DNA from: Algibacter pacificus
Lineage (GTDB): Bacteria; Bacteroidota; Bacteroidia; Flavobacteriales; Flavobacteriaceae
Length of the DNA: 64,000 nt
NCBI RefSeq assembly: GCF_008033385.1
Contig: NZ_VOGY01000004.1
Span: forward strand, 310,001-374,000
Reading direction: 5' to 3'
This document shows positions 45,833 through 55,766 of the stretch, one piece after another. The position numbers were made by a program, and so were the translations under genes. The notes beneath the pieces were generated by a model. That model saw only the letters and a list, made by a program, of their open reading frames with translations, had not been told where the DNA came from and ran no database searches. Numbering within the stretch: the stretch's first letter is position 1; the number at the start of each line of letters is the position of its first letter.

Positions 45833-46398
45833 TTCAGTTTATACGATAGCATAAGTCCACCGCGATAGGGAAACCACTCGCCACTTTTATTATATTTAAT
45901 AGCGCCATCACCGCGATCACCCGTTTCCCTATTATAACCCTTATAAAAACCCTGATGCATACCTCCACCAAGAAAAAAATCGAGATTAACCCGATGGCTT
46001 ATTTTTTTTTGAAACCCAATAGTAGCTCCCAAGGTATACCCAACCCCCTTTTGATAAGCACTATTTTTTCTAAAAAACTTAGATAACTTAAAGGTCGTCC
46101 CTCCAAGGTGAGCACCTGCATACCATCCTTGAAAACGTTGCTTAAAATAATACCGATACTCAGGAGTAATTATTAAAAACTTTAAAGGCGATCGATTAAT
46201 AGATTCCCAAAACGAAGCTATTGCATCTATCTGAAATGTCGATTTCGCCCCCAAACTTGTTTCCACACCAAAATGCGGCATTCCAATTAAAAGCGTTGCC
46301 GCATTTCCTTTAATATAGGTTTCTTTATTATTCTGGGCATATCCCATTATAGTTCCTAAGCTCAATAAAATGACAAAAACACCAACACGATAATTCAT
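45829..46398 (-). CDS. DUF3575-like outer-membrane beta-barrel protein
   Basis: 189 residues from MNYRVGVFVILL, which gives a clear signal peptide ending GYAQ; ATGs further upstream add a polar tail. The mature part is beta-rich with alternating aromatic residues (PEYRYYFKQRFQGWYAGAHLGG, GYTLGATIGFQ, LDFFLGGGMHQGFY) and ends GLMLSYKLN, as in DUF3575 barrel proteins. Surface or outer-membrane location expected. Its 3' end overlaps the efflux permease gene by four bases. Confidence 0.8.
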   Translation of the reverse strand: MNYRVGVFVILLSLGTIMGYAQNNKETYIKGNAATLLIGMPHFGVETSLGAKSTFQIDAIASFWESINRSPLKFLIITPEYRYYFKQRFQGWYAGAHLGGTTFKLSKFFRKNSAYQKGVGYTLGATIGFQKKISHRVNLDFFLGGGMHQGFYKGYNRETGDRGDGAIKYNKSGEWFPYRGGLMLSYKLN

Positions 46399-47184
46399 AA
46401 GCATCTTTTTAATATTTATTTTAAAAAATACAAATCTAACATTTTTTCCTACGCGACACTTCAAAAGATAAAACCAATAAAAAAACCGATATATCTATCA
46501 TGTACTATTTTATTGTCATAAAATTCTTCCATAAACCAACCTGCAGTGCTTCCCGATTAAAGTATTTTAAAATACAGATACCCTTACATCTCCATAAATT
46601 AAACAACCATTTACATCCACTATAATCGATAAAACACCTAATTAGTTCGATAAGTCAATTTTTAATAATTTATTCTTACAAATTTTAAGAATAATCTAAA
46701 AAAGAATTTTTTTTTAGTTTTATTCAAAAAAACCTTTACTTTCGCAATGTTAAAAACAACTAGATTAATAGCTAAAACATAATTTAATAATTGAAATTAA
46801 CATCAAATTTTTAAACCCCTAATTTAAAAACTTGAATTATAACAAATCAATTATTGAATTATTAAAATCTTGATTGCTAGTCTGTGTTTAGATAGCTCTT
46901 GTAAAAAAGAGTTCCCTTGCGCATTTTGGCATCATGATATGTAATATAACATTCAAATAAACTGTATGCAGTTTATTACCATACCTTTTAAAAGGTCAAA
47001 AAAGTGTATGTATGGTGTTTGTATTATAACCAAGGCCTAGAAGTTTTATTAGTATGCATAGCATACTAAAATTTTAGTTTTATTAACAACAGATGATAAA
47101 CCAACCAACCAATCACAGGGATAATTATATAAAATTCCTGTTCATTTTATCCTCTTACGAGGCGATAATTTAATCTATCAAAAA
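46399..47184 (+). promoter_or_regulatory. Promoter region and hairpin-rich leader of the polysaccharide locus
   Basis: A gap of nearly 800 bp without a gene. A hairpin TTATTCTTA/TAAGAATAA (46670-46694) precedes a possible promoter TACTTTCG (46737-46744). The following roughly 440-nt leader holds four more hairpins: AGCTCTT/AAGAGTT (46894-46913), AATAAACTG/CAGTTTATT (46956-46977, 9 bp), ACCATAC/GTATGGT (46978-47016) enclosing CCTTTTAAAAGG, and TTAGTATGC/GCATACTAA (47049-47069, 9 bp). Long structured leaders in front of UpxY-type NusG paralogs are known from Bacteroides capsule loci, where they are targets of antitermination. No invertible-promoter repeats were seen. Confidence 0.6.
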
Positions 47185-47649
47185 ATGGACTGGAACGTTA
47201 TATATGTAAAATCCCGAACGGAAAAGAAAGTAGAAGCGGCCTTACTAAAACTAGGGATAAAAGCTTACTGCCCCCTTGTTACCGAAACCCACCAGTGGTC
47301 GGATCGAAAAAAAAAGGTGCAAGTTCCTATTCTCAAATCTTATGTTTTTGTTCAACCCAGCGCAAAGGAACTTGATATGGTTTTTCAAGTACCTCATGTG
47401 GTGCAATATTTATTTTGGCTTGGTAAACGTGCCGTGGTTAAAGATCACGAAATTACAACAATGCAAAACTGGTTAAGTACATCTACCAACATACAACCGT
47501 TAGTAGAAACGCTACAACCAGGCGATCATATAACTATAAAAACAGGTCCTTTTAAAGGTAAAAAAGGATGTGTTAAAGAACTAGGAAAAAATAGAATCCA
47601 AATTTTACTTTTGGATTTAGATATAAAAATTACTTTAGACCGGAATTAA
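47185..47649 (+). CDS. UpxY-like NusG-family transcription antiterminator
   Basis: 154 residues: an NGN domain (WNVIYVKSRTEKKVEAALLKLGIKAYCP, PILKSYVFVQ) and a KOW domain at about 108-150 (PGDHITIKTGPFKGKKGCVKELGKNRI). This is the size and layout of specialised NusG paralogs such as UpxY, LoaP and RfaH, which keep RNA polymerase going through long polysaccharide operons. It is the first gene of the locus, between a structured leader and a terminator that overlaps its stop codon. Function assigned from domain order and position. Confidence 0.9.
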   Translation: MDWNVIYVKSRTEKKVEAALLKLGIKAYCPLVTETHQWSDRKKKVQVPILKSYVFVQPSAKELDMVFQVPHVVQYLFWLGKRAVVKDHEITTMQNWLSTSTNIQPLVETLQPGDHITIKTGPFKGKKGCVKELGKNRIQILLLDLDIKITLDRN

Positions 47650-47672
47650 CCCGTTTAAAGTAATTTTTTTTT
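47629..47672 (+). terminator. Intrinsic terminator overlapping the end of the NusG paralog gene
   Basis: ATTACTTTA (47629-47637) inside the coding end pairs with TAAAGTAAT (47656-47664), and a run of nine T residues follows. The inner part (GAC...GT) can extend the stem. It separates the regulator from the polysaccharide genes, so downstream transcription needs read-through or a new promoter. Confidence 0.8.
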
Positions 47673-47695
47673 ACCTCTTACTGAACTCAAAATGG

Positions 47696-47742
47696 GACTC
47701 AGGAGGCGAAGCCGTGCAAAGCGGGCAGTATTTACGTAAATA
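47696..47742 (+). promoter_or_regulatory. GC-rich element with ops-like core, between terminator and gmd
   Basis: A GC-rich stretch in an AT-rich gap contains GGCGAAGCCGTG (47705-47716), which matches 8 of 12 positions of the E. coli ops element GGCGGTAGCGTG and can form a small GGC-GAA-GCC hairpin. A perfect 14-bp palindrome TATTTACGTAAATA follows at 47729-47742. As ops is the loading site of RfaH, this may be where the NusG paralog acts. Inference only. Confidence 0.4.
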
Positions 47743-47767
47743 ACTAGCCGAACAATAAAAAGTAAAA

Positions 47768-48886
47768 ATGATACAAAAAGTAGCATTTATCACTGGGGTC
47801 ACCGGACAGGATGGCGGATATTTAAGCGAATTCTTATTAAAAAAAGGATACATCGTCCATGGTTTAAAACGACGATCATCTTTATTCAATACTGATAGAA
47901 TCGATCATTTATACCAAGACCCACATGTAGAAGAACGTAATTTTATTTTACATTACGGTGATATGACGGATAGTACTAACATAATCCGACTAATTCAAGA
48001 AATTCAACCGGATGAAATTTACAACTTAGCCGCTATGAGTCATGTGCATGTATCCTTTGAAGTTCCAGAGTACACAGCTAATGCCGATGGCGTTGGTACA
48101 CTTAGAATTCTTGATGCTGTAAGATTATTAGGTTTAGAAAAGAAAACAAGAATTTATCAAGCCTCAACCTCCGAGCTATACGGTAAAGTACAAGAAGTAC
48201 CACAATCGGAAACTACTCCATTTTACCCACGCTCGCCATACGCTGTTGCCAAAATGTACGCCTATTGGATTACGGTAAACTACAGAGAGGCTTACGGCAT
48301 GTTTGCCTGTAATGGTATTTTATTTAATCATGAATCTCCTATTCGAGGCGAAACTTTTGTAACCCGTAAAATTACTAGAGCCACCTCTAGAATAGCCTTA
48401 GGTTTACAAGATAAACTCTATTTAGGAAACTTGGATGCTAAACGGGATTGGGGGCATGCCAAAGATTATGTACGCATGATGTGGATGATTCTTCAAGCCG
48501 AAGAAGCAGAAGATTGGGTAATTGCTACCGGAAAAACCACTACCGTTAGAGATTTTGTAAAATTAAGTTTTGCCGAGGTTGGCATTACTCTAGAATTTAA
48601 AGGTGAAGGCGTTAACGAAAAAGCATACATTAAATCCTGCGATAATGAAAACTATCAATTAGAAATTGGTAAAGAAGTTTTATCTGTAGATCCAAAATAT
48701 TTCCGACCAACCGAAGTGGAATTATTTATTGGAGATGCTAGCAAAGCCAATAAAAAATTAGGTTGGGAGTGCCAATACGAACTTTCAGATTTAGTTAAAG
48801 ACATGATGCAAAGCGACTTACACGTTATGCAAAAAGATTGCTATTTAAAAGAAGGTAATTACCAAACCTTAAATTATTATGAATAG
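47768..48886 (+). CDS. gmd: GDP-mannose 4,6-dehydratase
   Basis: 372 residues, full length. Extended SDR fold with the cofactor motif [16 protein letters not shown] and catalytic [10 protein letters not shown], plus conserved [17 protein letters not shown] and [17 protein letters not shown]. It converts GDP-mannose to GDP-4-keto-6-deoxymannose in the cytosol. fcl overlaps its stop, so the pair makes GDP-L-fucose for the polysaccharide. Codon use is richer in GCC/ACC than the cassette further downstream. Confidence 0.97.
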   Translation: MIQKVAFITGVTGQDGGYLSEFLLKKGYIVHGLKRRSSLFNTDRIDHLYQDPHVEERNFILHYGDMTDSTNIIRLIQEIQPDEIYNLAAMSHVHVSFEVPEYTANADGVGTLRILDAVRLLGLEKKTRIYQASTSELYGKVQEVPQSETTPFYPRSPYAVAKMYAYWITVNYREAYGMFACNGILFNHESPIRGETFVTRKITRATSRIALGLQDKLYLGNLDAKRDWGHAKDYVRMMWMILQAEEAEDWVIATGKTTTVRDFVKLSFAEVGITLEFKGEGVNEKAYIKSCDNENYQLEIGKEVLSVDPKYFRPTEVELFIGDASKANKKLGWECQYELSDLVKDMMQSDLHVMQKDCYLKEGNYQTLNYYE

Positions 48887-49838
48887 TATGGATAAACAAG
48901 CCAAAATATACATTGCTGGCCATAGAGGCATGGTAGGCTCTGCGGTTTGGCGTGCCCTCGAAGCTGCGGGTTACACCAACCTTATTGGGCAAACCAGTGC
49001 GACACTCGATTTACGTAACCAAGCTGCCGTACAAGCCTTTATAGAAAGCACAAAGCCAGACGTAATTATAGATGCCGCTGCCAAAGTCGGGGGTATTTTA
49101 GCCAATAGTCAACATCAATTTGAGTTTTTACTAGAGAACATGCAAATTCAAAATAACCTGATCGATGCGGCTCACAAACAAAACGTGTCTAAGTTTATTT
49201 TTTTAGGAAGCTCTTGTATTTACCCTAAACTAGCTACGCAACCTTTAAAAGAAGATTATTTACTTACAGGCCCCTTAGAACCTACTAACGATGGTTACGC
49301 CATTGCCAAAATTTCGGGTGTACGTTTATGTAAAGCCATACGCGACCAGTATCAAAAAGATTTTGTTAGCCTAATGCCTACTAATTTATATGGTCCTTTT
49401 GATAATTTCGATTTAAAATCATCGCATGTATTACCCGCTATGATTCGTAAATTTCATGAGGCTAAACTTAATAACAATGCCACCGTAACCCTTTGGGGTA
49501 GCGGTGCGCCTATGCGAGAATTTTTACATGTAGACGATATGGCCAAAGCCGTTGTTTTTGCTTTAGAAAATAGCCTGCCAGAACATTTATATAACGTTGG
49601 TACCGGTACCGATGTTACTATTAAACATTTAGCCGAAACCGTACAAACCATTGTAGGACACACTGGCGATATTGTTTGGGATGCTACCAAACCCGATGGT
49701 ACACCTAGAAAACTTATGGATGTCTCAAAAATGAAGGCTATAGGTTGGCAAGCTACCACACCTCTAGCTCAAGGTATTCAAGATACTTACAATTGGTTTC
49801 TTTTAAACCACGACTCGTATAAAACAATCAAACTATAA
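48879..49838 (+). CDS. fcl: GDP-L-fucose synthase
   Basis: 319 residues: cofactor loop [37 protein letters not shown] and catalytic YAIAK, as in GDP-fucose synthase. It epimerises and reduces the Gmd product to GDP-L-fucose. The first ATG overlaps the gmd stop by 8 bp; a second ATG three codons later ([11 protein letters not shown]) would avoid the overlap and may be the real one. It precedes ugd by 24 bp. Confidence 0.96.
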   Translation: MNSMDKQAKIYIAGHRGMVGSAVWRALEAAGYTNLIGQTSATLDLRNQAAVQAFIESTKPDVIIDAAAKVGGILANSQHQFEFLLENMQIQNNLIDAAHKQNVSKFIFLGSSCIYPKLATQPLKEDYLLTGPLEPTNDGYAIAKISGVRLCKAIRDQYQKDFVSLMPTNLYGPFDNFDLKSSHVLPAMIRKFHEAKLNNNATVTLWGSGAPMREFLHVDDMAKAVVFALENSLPEHLYNVGTGTDVTIKHLAETVQTIVGHTGDIVWDATKPDGTPRKLMDVSKMKAIGWQATTPLAQGIQDTYNWFLLNHDSYKTIKL

Positions 49839-49862
49839 CTCCTTTCTATTATACCAATAACT

Positions 49863-51293
49863 ATGACAGATACCGCCACTTCATCAACCTTAAAAACAAA
49901 AAAAATAACATCTATTTGCTGTATTGGCGCCGGTTATGTAGGCGGGCCCACTATGGCGGTCATGGCTCAAAAAAACCCAGATATTAAAGTCACCGTGGTC
50001 GATTTAAACCAACAGCGTATTGCCGATTGGAATGCTAGTGATTTATCGAAGTTACCCATTTTTGAACCTGGACTAGACCAAGTGGTGGCCGAAGCCCGAG
50101 GTCGGAATCTATTTTTCTCTACAAATGTAGAGGATGCCATTGACGAAGCTGATATGATTTTTATCTCGGTAAACACCCCTACTAAAACTTACGGAAAAGG
50201 AAAGGGTATGGCAGCCGATTTAAAATATATCGAATTATGTGCCCGCCAAATTGCTAAAGTGGCCACCACCGATAAAATTGTAGTTGAAAAATCCACCCTA
50301 CCCGTTAAAACAGCGCAGGCTATAAAATCAATTTTAAACCATACCGGAAACGGGGTAAAATTTCAAATCTTATCCAATCCGGAATTTTTAGCAGAAGGTA
50401 CGGCCATGACCGATTTGGCAAATCCAGACCGGGTGTTAATAGGTGGCGATCAAACCGAGGAAGGCCTACAAGCCATTCAGGCTTTAGTAGATGTCTATGC
50501 CACTTGGGTGCCGCAAGCACACATTTTAACCACCAATATATGGTCGTCCGAGTTATCTAAACTCGTAGCCAACGCCTTTTTAGCACAGCGCGTTTCCTCT
50601 ATCAATGCCATCTCCGAGCTTTGCGAAGTTACGGAAGCCAATGTTGAAGAAGTGGCTAAAGCTATTGGTATGGATTCCCGTATTGGGCCTAAATTTTTAA
50701 AATCCTCTGTAGGCTTTGGAGGCTCTTGCTTTCAAAAAGATATTTTAAACCTGGTTTATATTTCTAAATCTTTAGGGTTAACACAAGTTGCCGATTACTG
50801 GGAACAGGTGATTATTATGAATAACCACCAACGCACCCGCTTTGCCAACAATATCGTATCTACACTTTATAATACCGTATCGGGTAAAAAAATAGCCTTT
50901 TTAGGTTGGGCCTTTAAAAAAGATACCAACGATACCCGTGAATCTGCCGCTATTTATGTGGCCGATAAATTGATTGACGAGCAAGCCAACATCAGCGTTT
51001 ACGATCCTAAAGTTCCGGCTGCTAAAATGCAAGCGGATTTAAATTATTTAAATACCAGAACGGAAGCCGAAAACGCCAATTACCTGGAAACAGAAACCGA
51101 CCCCTATAAAGCTATCGAAGGTGCTCACGCCATTGCGGTACTGACCGAATGGGACGAATTTAAATCCTACGACTGGCAACAAATCTACGATAGCATGAGT
51201 AAACCTGCTTTTGTTTTTGATGGACGTAATGTTTTGGATGCGGCAGCCATGAAAAGTATTGGCTTTCAGTTTAAAGGAATTGGGAAAGATTAG
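49863..51293 (+). CDS. ugd: UDP-glucose 6-dehydrogenase, eukaryote-like long form
   Basis: 476 residues with the NAD motif [25 protein letters not shown], catalytic Cys in [12 protein letters not shown] and the C-terminal [17 protein letters not shown] domain. The long form with [19 protein letters not shown] resembles animal and plant UGDH more than the short bacterial KfiD type. It makes UDP-glucuronate. It is the last gene of the higher-GC block; AT-rich gene debris, including pieces of another nucleotide-sugar dehydrogenase, follows directly. Confidence 0.95.
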   Translation: MTDTATSSTLKTKKITSICCIGAGYVGGPTMAVMAQKNPDIKVTVVDLNQQRIADWNASDLSKLPIFEPGLDQVVAEARGRNLFFSTNVEDAIDEADMIFISVNTPTKTYGKGKGMAADLKYIELCARQIAKVATTDKIVVEKSTLPVKTAQAIKSILNHTGNGVKFQILSNPEFLAEGTAMTDLANPDRVLIGGDQTEEGLQAIQALVDVYATWVPQAHILTTNIWSSELSKLVANAFLAQRVSSINAISELCEVTEANVEEVAKAIGMDSRIGPKFLKSSVGFGGSCFQKDILNLVYISKSLGLTQVADYWEQVIIMNNHQRTRFANNIVSTLYNTVSGKKIAFLGWAFKKDTNDTRESAAIYVADKLIDEQANISVYDPKVPAAKMQADLNYLNTRTEAENANYLETETDPYKAIEGAHAIAVLTEWDEFKSYDWQQIYDSMSKPAFVFDGRNVLDAAAMKSIGFQFKGIGKD

Positions 51294-51331
51294 AATAAGT
51301 TAATAAATCATTTTGATATGATTTATAAAAA

Positions 51332-51773
51332 AGCAACAAAGTATTGTGTTTGGACAATTACTTTACGGGAGCTAAAAAAAGCGAAGTATTAAAGATTTTG
51401 AAAAATAAGCGTGTCTTTTTTACAAATAATTTAGAAGAAACTAATTTCGATGTAGAAATTGTTTTTATTTAAGTAACTACGTCTATGATAGATAGATGTT
51501 CTGCTGATTTGCAGTATTTATTTACGATAGCAAAACTGATTTGGGAAACCATTAAAAAAAATGATTGTAGTAGGCAGATCTAAAGTTCCAATTGGTAACG
51601 CAGATAAAATAGAAACAAAAATACAGGATACTTTTGACGCTTATGGGATAGCTATTAAATTTGATAAGGTATTTAACCCAGAGTTTTTAAAAGAAGGAGT
51701 ATCTCTCTACGGTTTTATGAAATCAAACTGTGTGGTAATTGGTACAGATAACGAGTATGTTAAAAAAAACTAG
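51332..51773 (+). pseudogene. Remnants of a sugar-nucleotide epimerase and a UDP-glucose dehydrogenase
   Basis: Read in frame from 51332 the translation is KSNKVLCLDNYFTGAKKS, the N-terminal nucleotide-binding signature of UDP-glucuronate decarboxylase/epimerase proteins. It runs straight into LKNKRVFFTNNLEET...VEIVFI, a stop at 51470, then CSADLQYLFTIAKLIWETIKK, all typical of UDP-glucose dehydrogenases. The reading then shifts frame at an A run near 51555 to IVVGRSKVPIGNADKI...FNPEFLKEG...VVIGTD, ending at 51773. The catalytic Cys region is missing. So two nucleotide-sugar genes have been fused by deletion and broken by a stop and a frameshift. Confidence 0.8.
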
Positions 51774-52003
51774 AATTAACGAATATTCTTACATCAAATT
51801 TAGAATTGTTTGTGGAAACAAAAAATGAAAATAAGGTGTTTGTTGAAATACAATTTAATTCAAGATTTAAAGAACAAAATAAATATCTTTCAACCTTTAA
51901 TAATCGTGTTGTTTTTGCAGAGGGATTCCTATTAAATCAAAGGAGCGGTTACTTTAAGAGATGTACGAAGATAAAATTTAATTTTATAAATACAATATTT
52001 TAG
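51774..52003 (+). other. Degenerate spacer before wzx
   Basis: AT-rich sequence with a short open frame (51806-52003, residues such as ETKNENKVFVEIQFNSRF) that I do not recognise and that runs up to the wzx start. It may be more debris from the same rearrangement. No promoter element is clear. Confidence 0.4.
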
Positions 52004-53476
52004 ATGGCATCATATAGGTCAATAATGAAATCCAGTGGATTAATTGGTTTAGTTCAAGTTTTTCGACTTTTTTTTGCGTTATTACGCAATAAAGTAGTAG
52101 CAATTTTGCTGGGTACTGGTGGTTATGGTATTTGGGGGTTGTATCAAGCATATATAGAAATGATATCTTCGTTTTCCACCCTAGGAATTGGACAAAGTGG
52201 AGTTAGGGAAATAGCTGCGAATAAAGGAGATCATAAGTTGCAACTAACTTTAATATATATTATTAGAGTATCATTATTAATTATATCGTCTATTATATCA
52301 GTAGTTTGTATAATATTTTCTAAAACTATTAGCAAATCCCTGTTTAATACAGAAGACTATTACCTGGGTGTTATTGTTGTTTCTATCGTGATAATTTTTA
52401 ATTCCCTTTCAAACGGTCAGAAAGCAATATTGAATGGGTTAAGGGAAATTAAATATTTAGCTATTAGTCAAATATATGGAGCTGTATTAGGCTCTTTAAT
52501 CACTATTGTGTTAATCTATTTTTTTGGCTTACAGGGGATTCCATGGGGTTTGTTTGTAGTTGGCTTACTTTCTGTACTTTTTACATGGTACTATTTACAT
52601 AAATTAAAATTAGAAATAGTTAAGCCAGATATTACAGTTTACAAAACAGAATTTAAAAAACTTATAAAAACAGGTTTAGGATATAGTGGAGCAGCAATTA
52701 TATCTACTGTCACTGTTTATTTGTCAAGAATTTATTTAAACGATGCTTTTGATTTAAGTGCAGTTGGCATCTATCAGGCAAGTTGGACTATTTCAAATAT
52801 GTACATAGGAATTATTTTAACTGCAATGGGAATTGATTTTATGCCAAGAATTATGGAGTTTATTGATGATGATAAAAAAATAAATTCTTTAGTTAATGAA
52901 CAAATGGAATTAGGAGTTTTAATTGCTAGCGTAGGAGTTGTAGCGGTTTTAGCCTTTTCCTCTTTAATTCTTAACTTGTTATATTCTGAAGACTTTGTTA
53001 TAGGGAGAGAAATTATTAAATGGCAAGTTCTAGGGGTGGGTTTAAGAGTCTTAGGATTTCCTTTTAGTCATGTTTTGATGGCTAAGAATAAACCTTTAAT
53101 TTATGTAATAATACAAGCAATTCATTTTGGTTCAGATTATTTACTTTTAATCTTTTTTTCTAGCCATTTTGGCTTTGATGGCTTAGGTGTAAATTATTTT
53201 GTTGCTTATATTTTATATTTAACATTATCTTGGTTTTTGTGTTATAAATTAATTGCTTTTAAACCAAGTAAATTATTGTATAGGATAATGTTTTACACAT
53301 TTATATTTATATTAATAACTTGGTTGGGTACAACTTATTTACAACGCTACTACTCAATTGGATTTGGCTGTATTATGCTTATATGCACATTATTTTGGGT
53401 TAACTATAGTTTGAATCATTATATGGGCATTAATTTTATTCAATTTTTAAAAAGTAAAATAAAAAAGAGAACATAA
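52004..53476 (+). CDS. wzx: Polysaccharide repeat-unit flippase, Wzx-like
   Basis: 490 residues with about 12-14 membrane helices and the N-terminal pattern of O-antigen translocases (SSGLIGLVQVFRLFFALLRNKVVAILLGTGGYGIWGLYQAY). It flips undecaprenyl-linked repeat units across the inner membrane. First intact gene of the AT-rich cassette; base composition drops clearly here against ugd. wzy follows two genes on. Confidence 0.9.
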   Translation: MASYRSIMKSSGLIGLVQVFRLFFALLRNKVVAILLGTGGYGIWGLYQAYIEMISSFSTLGIGQSGVREIAANKGDHKLQLTLIYIIRVSLLIISSIISVVCIIFSKTISKSLFNTEDYYLGVIVVSIVIIFNSLSNGQKAILNGLREIKYLAISQIYGAVLGSLITIVLIYFFGLQGIPWGLFVVGLLSVLFTWYYLHKLKLEIVKPDITVYKTEFKKLIKTGLGYSGAAIISTVTVYLSRIYLNDAFDLSAVGIYQASWTISNMYIGIILTAMGIDFMPRIMEFIDDDKKINSLVNEQMELGVLIASVGVVAVLAFSSLILNLLYSEDFVIGREIIKWQVLGVGLRVLGFPFSHVLMAKNKPLIYVIIQAIHFGSDYLLLIFFSSHFGFDGLGVNYFVAYILYLTLSWFLCYKLIAFKPSKLLYRIMFYTFIFILITWLGTTYLQRYYSIGFGCIMLICTLFWVNYSLNHYMGINFIQFLKSKIKKRT

Positions 53477-53489
53477 AACATCTACATTC

Positions 53490-54503
53490 ATGAATACAAG
53501 GAAGTTGAAAAAACATTTGCCAGCTAGTGTAATTAGTTTTTTAAAAAAAATACAGAGTATTAAACTGTTAAAACAATTAAAAGTATCCTATAATTATGAT
53601 CTTAAACGTTATTCAAAGCATTCGGACACGTTGAAGACTGATTCTTCATCAAAATTAATCGGTAAAATAATTAGAAGATATCATGTGATAGAGAAGGGTT
53701 TAACGATGCCAGATACTAGATTAGGATTTGGTAAAGATAGATTAATCAAACTAATAGAAAATTGTATTGACTATGTTGAAAAATATGGAACAGAAGATAT
53801 TCAAATTAAACATGCGATTAGTGTGATTTTAGAGTATGAATTTTTTCATAGAGCTATGAATTTTCAATTAGATGATAATTTAATTTATGAAATTAATAGA
53901 GTCAAGAATTTAGAAGTTACTTCAAATATTAGTGAACAAAGAAAGGAAAGTAAGGATAGTTATTTCAAGTATACAAATAGTTCATTTAAAGAATTTGCTT
54001 TATCTAGATCAAGTATACGTAATTTTACGGAAGAGGAGGTTTCTTTAGATGTTATTAAGAATGCTTTAGAGTTAGCCCAATCAGCTCCCTCAGCCTGTAA
54101 TAGGCAGTGTTGGAGAACCTATGTGTTTACGAATAAAAACAAAATGAATGAAATTCTTAAGGTTCAAGGGGGGAATAGAGGTTTTGGGCATTTAGCTAAT
54201 AAATTAATTGTTATTGCTTCTGATATGTCAATGTTTACGAATGGTGATGAAAGAAATCAGGTGTATGTAGATGGTGGAATTTATGCAATGAATCTATTAT
54301 ACGCTCTGCATTACAATAATTTAGCCGCATGCATTTTAAATTGTAGTAATTCTGTAGAAAAAGATCTTAAATTAAGACAAATGTGTCAAATTAAGGATTC
54401 CGAAGTTTTTGTAGCTATGATTATATGTGGTCATCCACCTGAAAATTTTAAAATAGCTGTATCAGAAAGATATGCCCTAGAAGTTACCAATACCATAAAT
54501 TAA
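53490..54503 (+). CDS. Nitroreductase-family protein of a polysaccharide locus
   Basis: 337 residues. The C-terminal about 190 residues form an FMN nitroreductase domain (SRSSIRNFTEEEVSLDVIKNALELAQSAPSACNRQ, then YVDGGIYAMNLLYALHYNNL); the N-terminal about 150 are helical and basic without a known domain. Proteins of this length occur in polysaccharide loci next to pyruvyltransferase-type genes, as here. A redox modification of a sugar or lipid carrier is possible, but no substrate is known. Confidence 0.82.
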   Translation: MNTRKLKKHLPASVISFLKKIQSIKLLKQLKVSYNYDLKRYSKHSDTLKTDSSSKLIGKIIRRYHVIEKGLTMPDTRLGFGKDRLIKLIENCIDYVEKYGTEDIQIKHAISVILEYEFFHRAMNFQLDDNLIYEINRVKNLEVTSNISEQRKESKDSYFKYTNSSFKEFALSRSSIRNFTEEEVSLDVIKNALELAQSAPSACNRQCWRTYVFTNKNKMNEILKVQGGNRGFGHLANKLIVIASDMSMFTNGDERNQVYVDGGIYAMNLLYALHYNNLAACILNCSNSVEKDLKLRQMCQIKDSEVFVAMIICGHPPENFKIAVSERYALEVTNTIN

Positions 54504-54530
54504 TATTTTAATAATTACAATTTGGGGATA

Positions 54531-55766
54531 ATGAACGTGAATGCAAATAGAGTTGTAAAATTAAATAAAGTTCTGATAATATTTTTAATATTACAAGTTC
54601 ATATGTTTAGTTTCAGGTTTATTCCTAGTTTTTATCTGAAATTATTGTCTTTAGTTATAACGTGTTTGTTATTACCTATAGCTATTAGAACAACAAAAAT
54701 TAAGTTTAATTTTTCTGGCTATGTAATTGGAGTTTTTGTTATGTTGCTATTAAATATGTTAGTCTGTAATATATATAGTGGACAATCATTTGCTCTATAT
54801 ATTTCTGGAACTGAATTTATAAATATAGTTGGATTGTTAACGTATTTTGTAGTTCCTTTTTTTACAATAAATATAAATAGTATTGAAAAGAGCTTGATGT
54901 TTGTAGCAAAAATATTCTGTATCATTTACATAGTGCAATATTATTTAGTGCCATATGGAATTAAATTATTCATTAAAGAGGATTATGAGGTTTTACATGC
55001 TTCTTTAGCTCGTTTTCGACTAGCTGGTCAAGGTTTTGCATCCTTATTGATTTTTTATAGTTTAAATAAATTTCAATTAGATAAAAATAAAATGAGATTG
55101 GTGCATTTATTTCTTGGTTTACTCGTTTTAATTTTATTGAATTTCAGGACTCAAATACTGCTAACTATAATGATTATATTTTGGATGCTATATTCATTTA
55201 AACCTAGTTTTGGTAAATATATCAGAATGACATTTGGACTGGTAATTATTGCTGTTTTTTTGCTAAAAATTCCTTTGATACAGACAAAGATAGATCAAAT
55301 GCTAGAAAGACAAGAAACAGGTCAAACGTTAGATAATGACGATTATGTTAGGAATAGAGCCTTTTTCTATTACACATTCGTGCTACCTACCTCGACAACG
55401 GAAAGTGTGTTTGGTTTAGGATTACCGAATGAAAGGGGTAAATACGGACAAAAAATTAGAAACATAAAACTAAAAGGGTTAATATGGGCAGATTTAGGTT
55501 TGTACGGCTTTGCTCTAATGGCTGGATTTCCTGCTGTAGTTTTGATGCTCTTATATTCTTACAAAGCAATTCGTTCAAAGATTCCCTATCAATATACATA
55601 TATAAAAATGTGGTTTTTGTTTTTAATAGTGGGATCGTTATTATCAAGAGAGTTCTATAGAGAAGGAGCGTTTGCTATTCAAGGAGTTGTTTTATTTTTA
55701 ATAGATATAATTTTAATAAGAGAAAAATATGAAAATCGGAATATTAACATTTCATTGCGTAAATAA
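54531..55766 (+). CDS. wzy: O-antigen/polysaccharide polymerase, Wzy-like
   Basis: 411 residues with about 10-11 membrane helices, a central LNFRTQILLTIMIIFWML segment and a periplasmic loop with DDYVRNRAFFYYTFVLPTS typical of Wzy-type polymerases. These proteins have little sequence conservation, so the call rests on topology and place in the locus. A TTG nine bases upstream is an alternative start. The 3' end overlaps the following gene by 38 bp. Confidence 0.8.
   Translation: MNVNANRVVKLNKVLIIFLILQVHMFSFRFIPSFYLKLLSLVITCLLLPIAIRTTKIKFNFSGYVIGVFVMLLLNMLVCNIYSGQSFALYISGTEFINIVGLLTYFVVPFFTININSIEKSLMFVAKIFCIIYIVQYYLVPYGIKLFIKEDYEVLHASLARFRLAGQGFASLLIFYSLNKFQLDKNKMRLVHLFLGLLVLILLNFRTQILLTIMIIFWMLYSFKPSFGKYIRMTFGLVIIAVFLLKIPLIQTKIDQMLERQETGQTLDNDDYVRNRAFFYYTFVLPTSTTESVFGLGLPNERGKYGQKIRNIKLKGLIWADLGLYGFALMAGFPAVVLMLLYSYKAIRSKIPYQYTYIKMWFLFLIVGSLLSREFYREGAFAIQGVVLFLIDIILIREKYENRNINISLRK

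Noticed and set aside
46465-47184. Invertible capsule promoter as in Bacteroides fragilis
   Set aside because: No inverted repeats flank the candidate promoter; AGTTTTATT occurs three times but as direct repeats, and no recombinase gene is nearby.
51305-51324. AAATCAT-TTTGAT-ATGATTT near-palindrome after ugd
   Set aside because: The half-sites face the opposite way (TCAT...ATGA), so it does not fit the FNR-type site, and no promoter box is linked to it.
51806-52003. 65-codon open frame upstream of wzx as a real gene
   Set aside because: No recognisable family, lies in a stretch of gene debris, and runs to the base before the wzx start; kept only as degenerate spacer.
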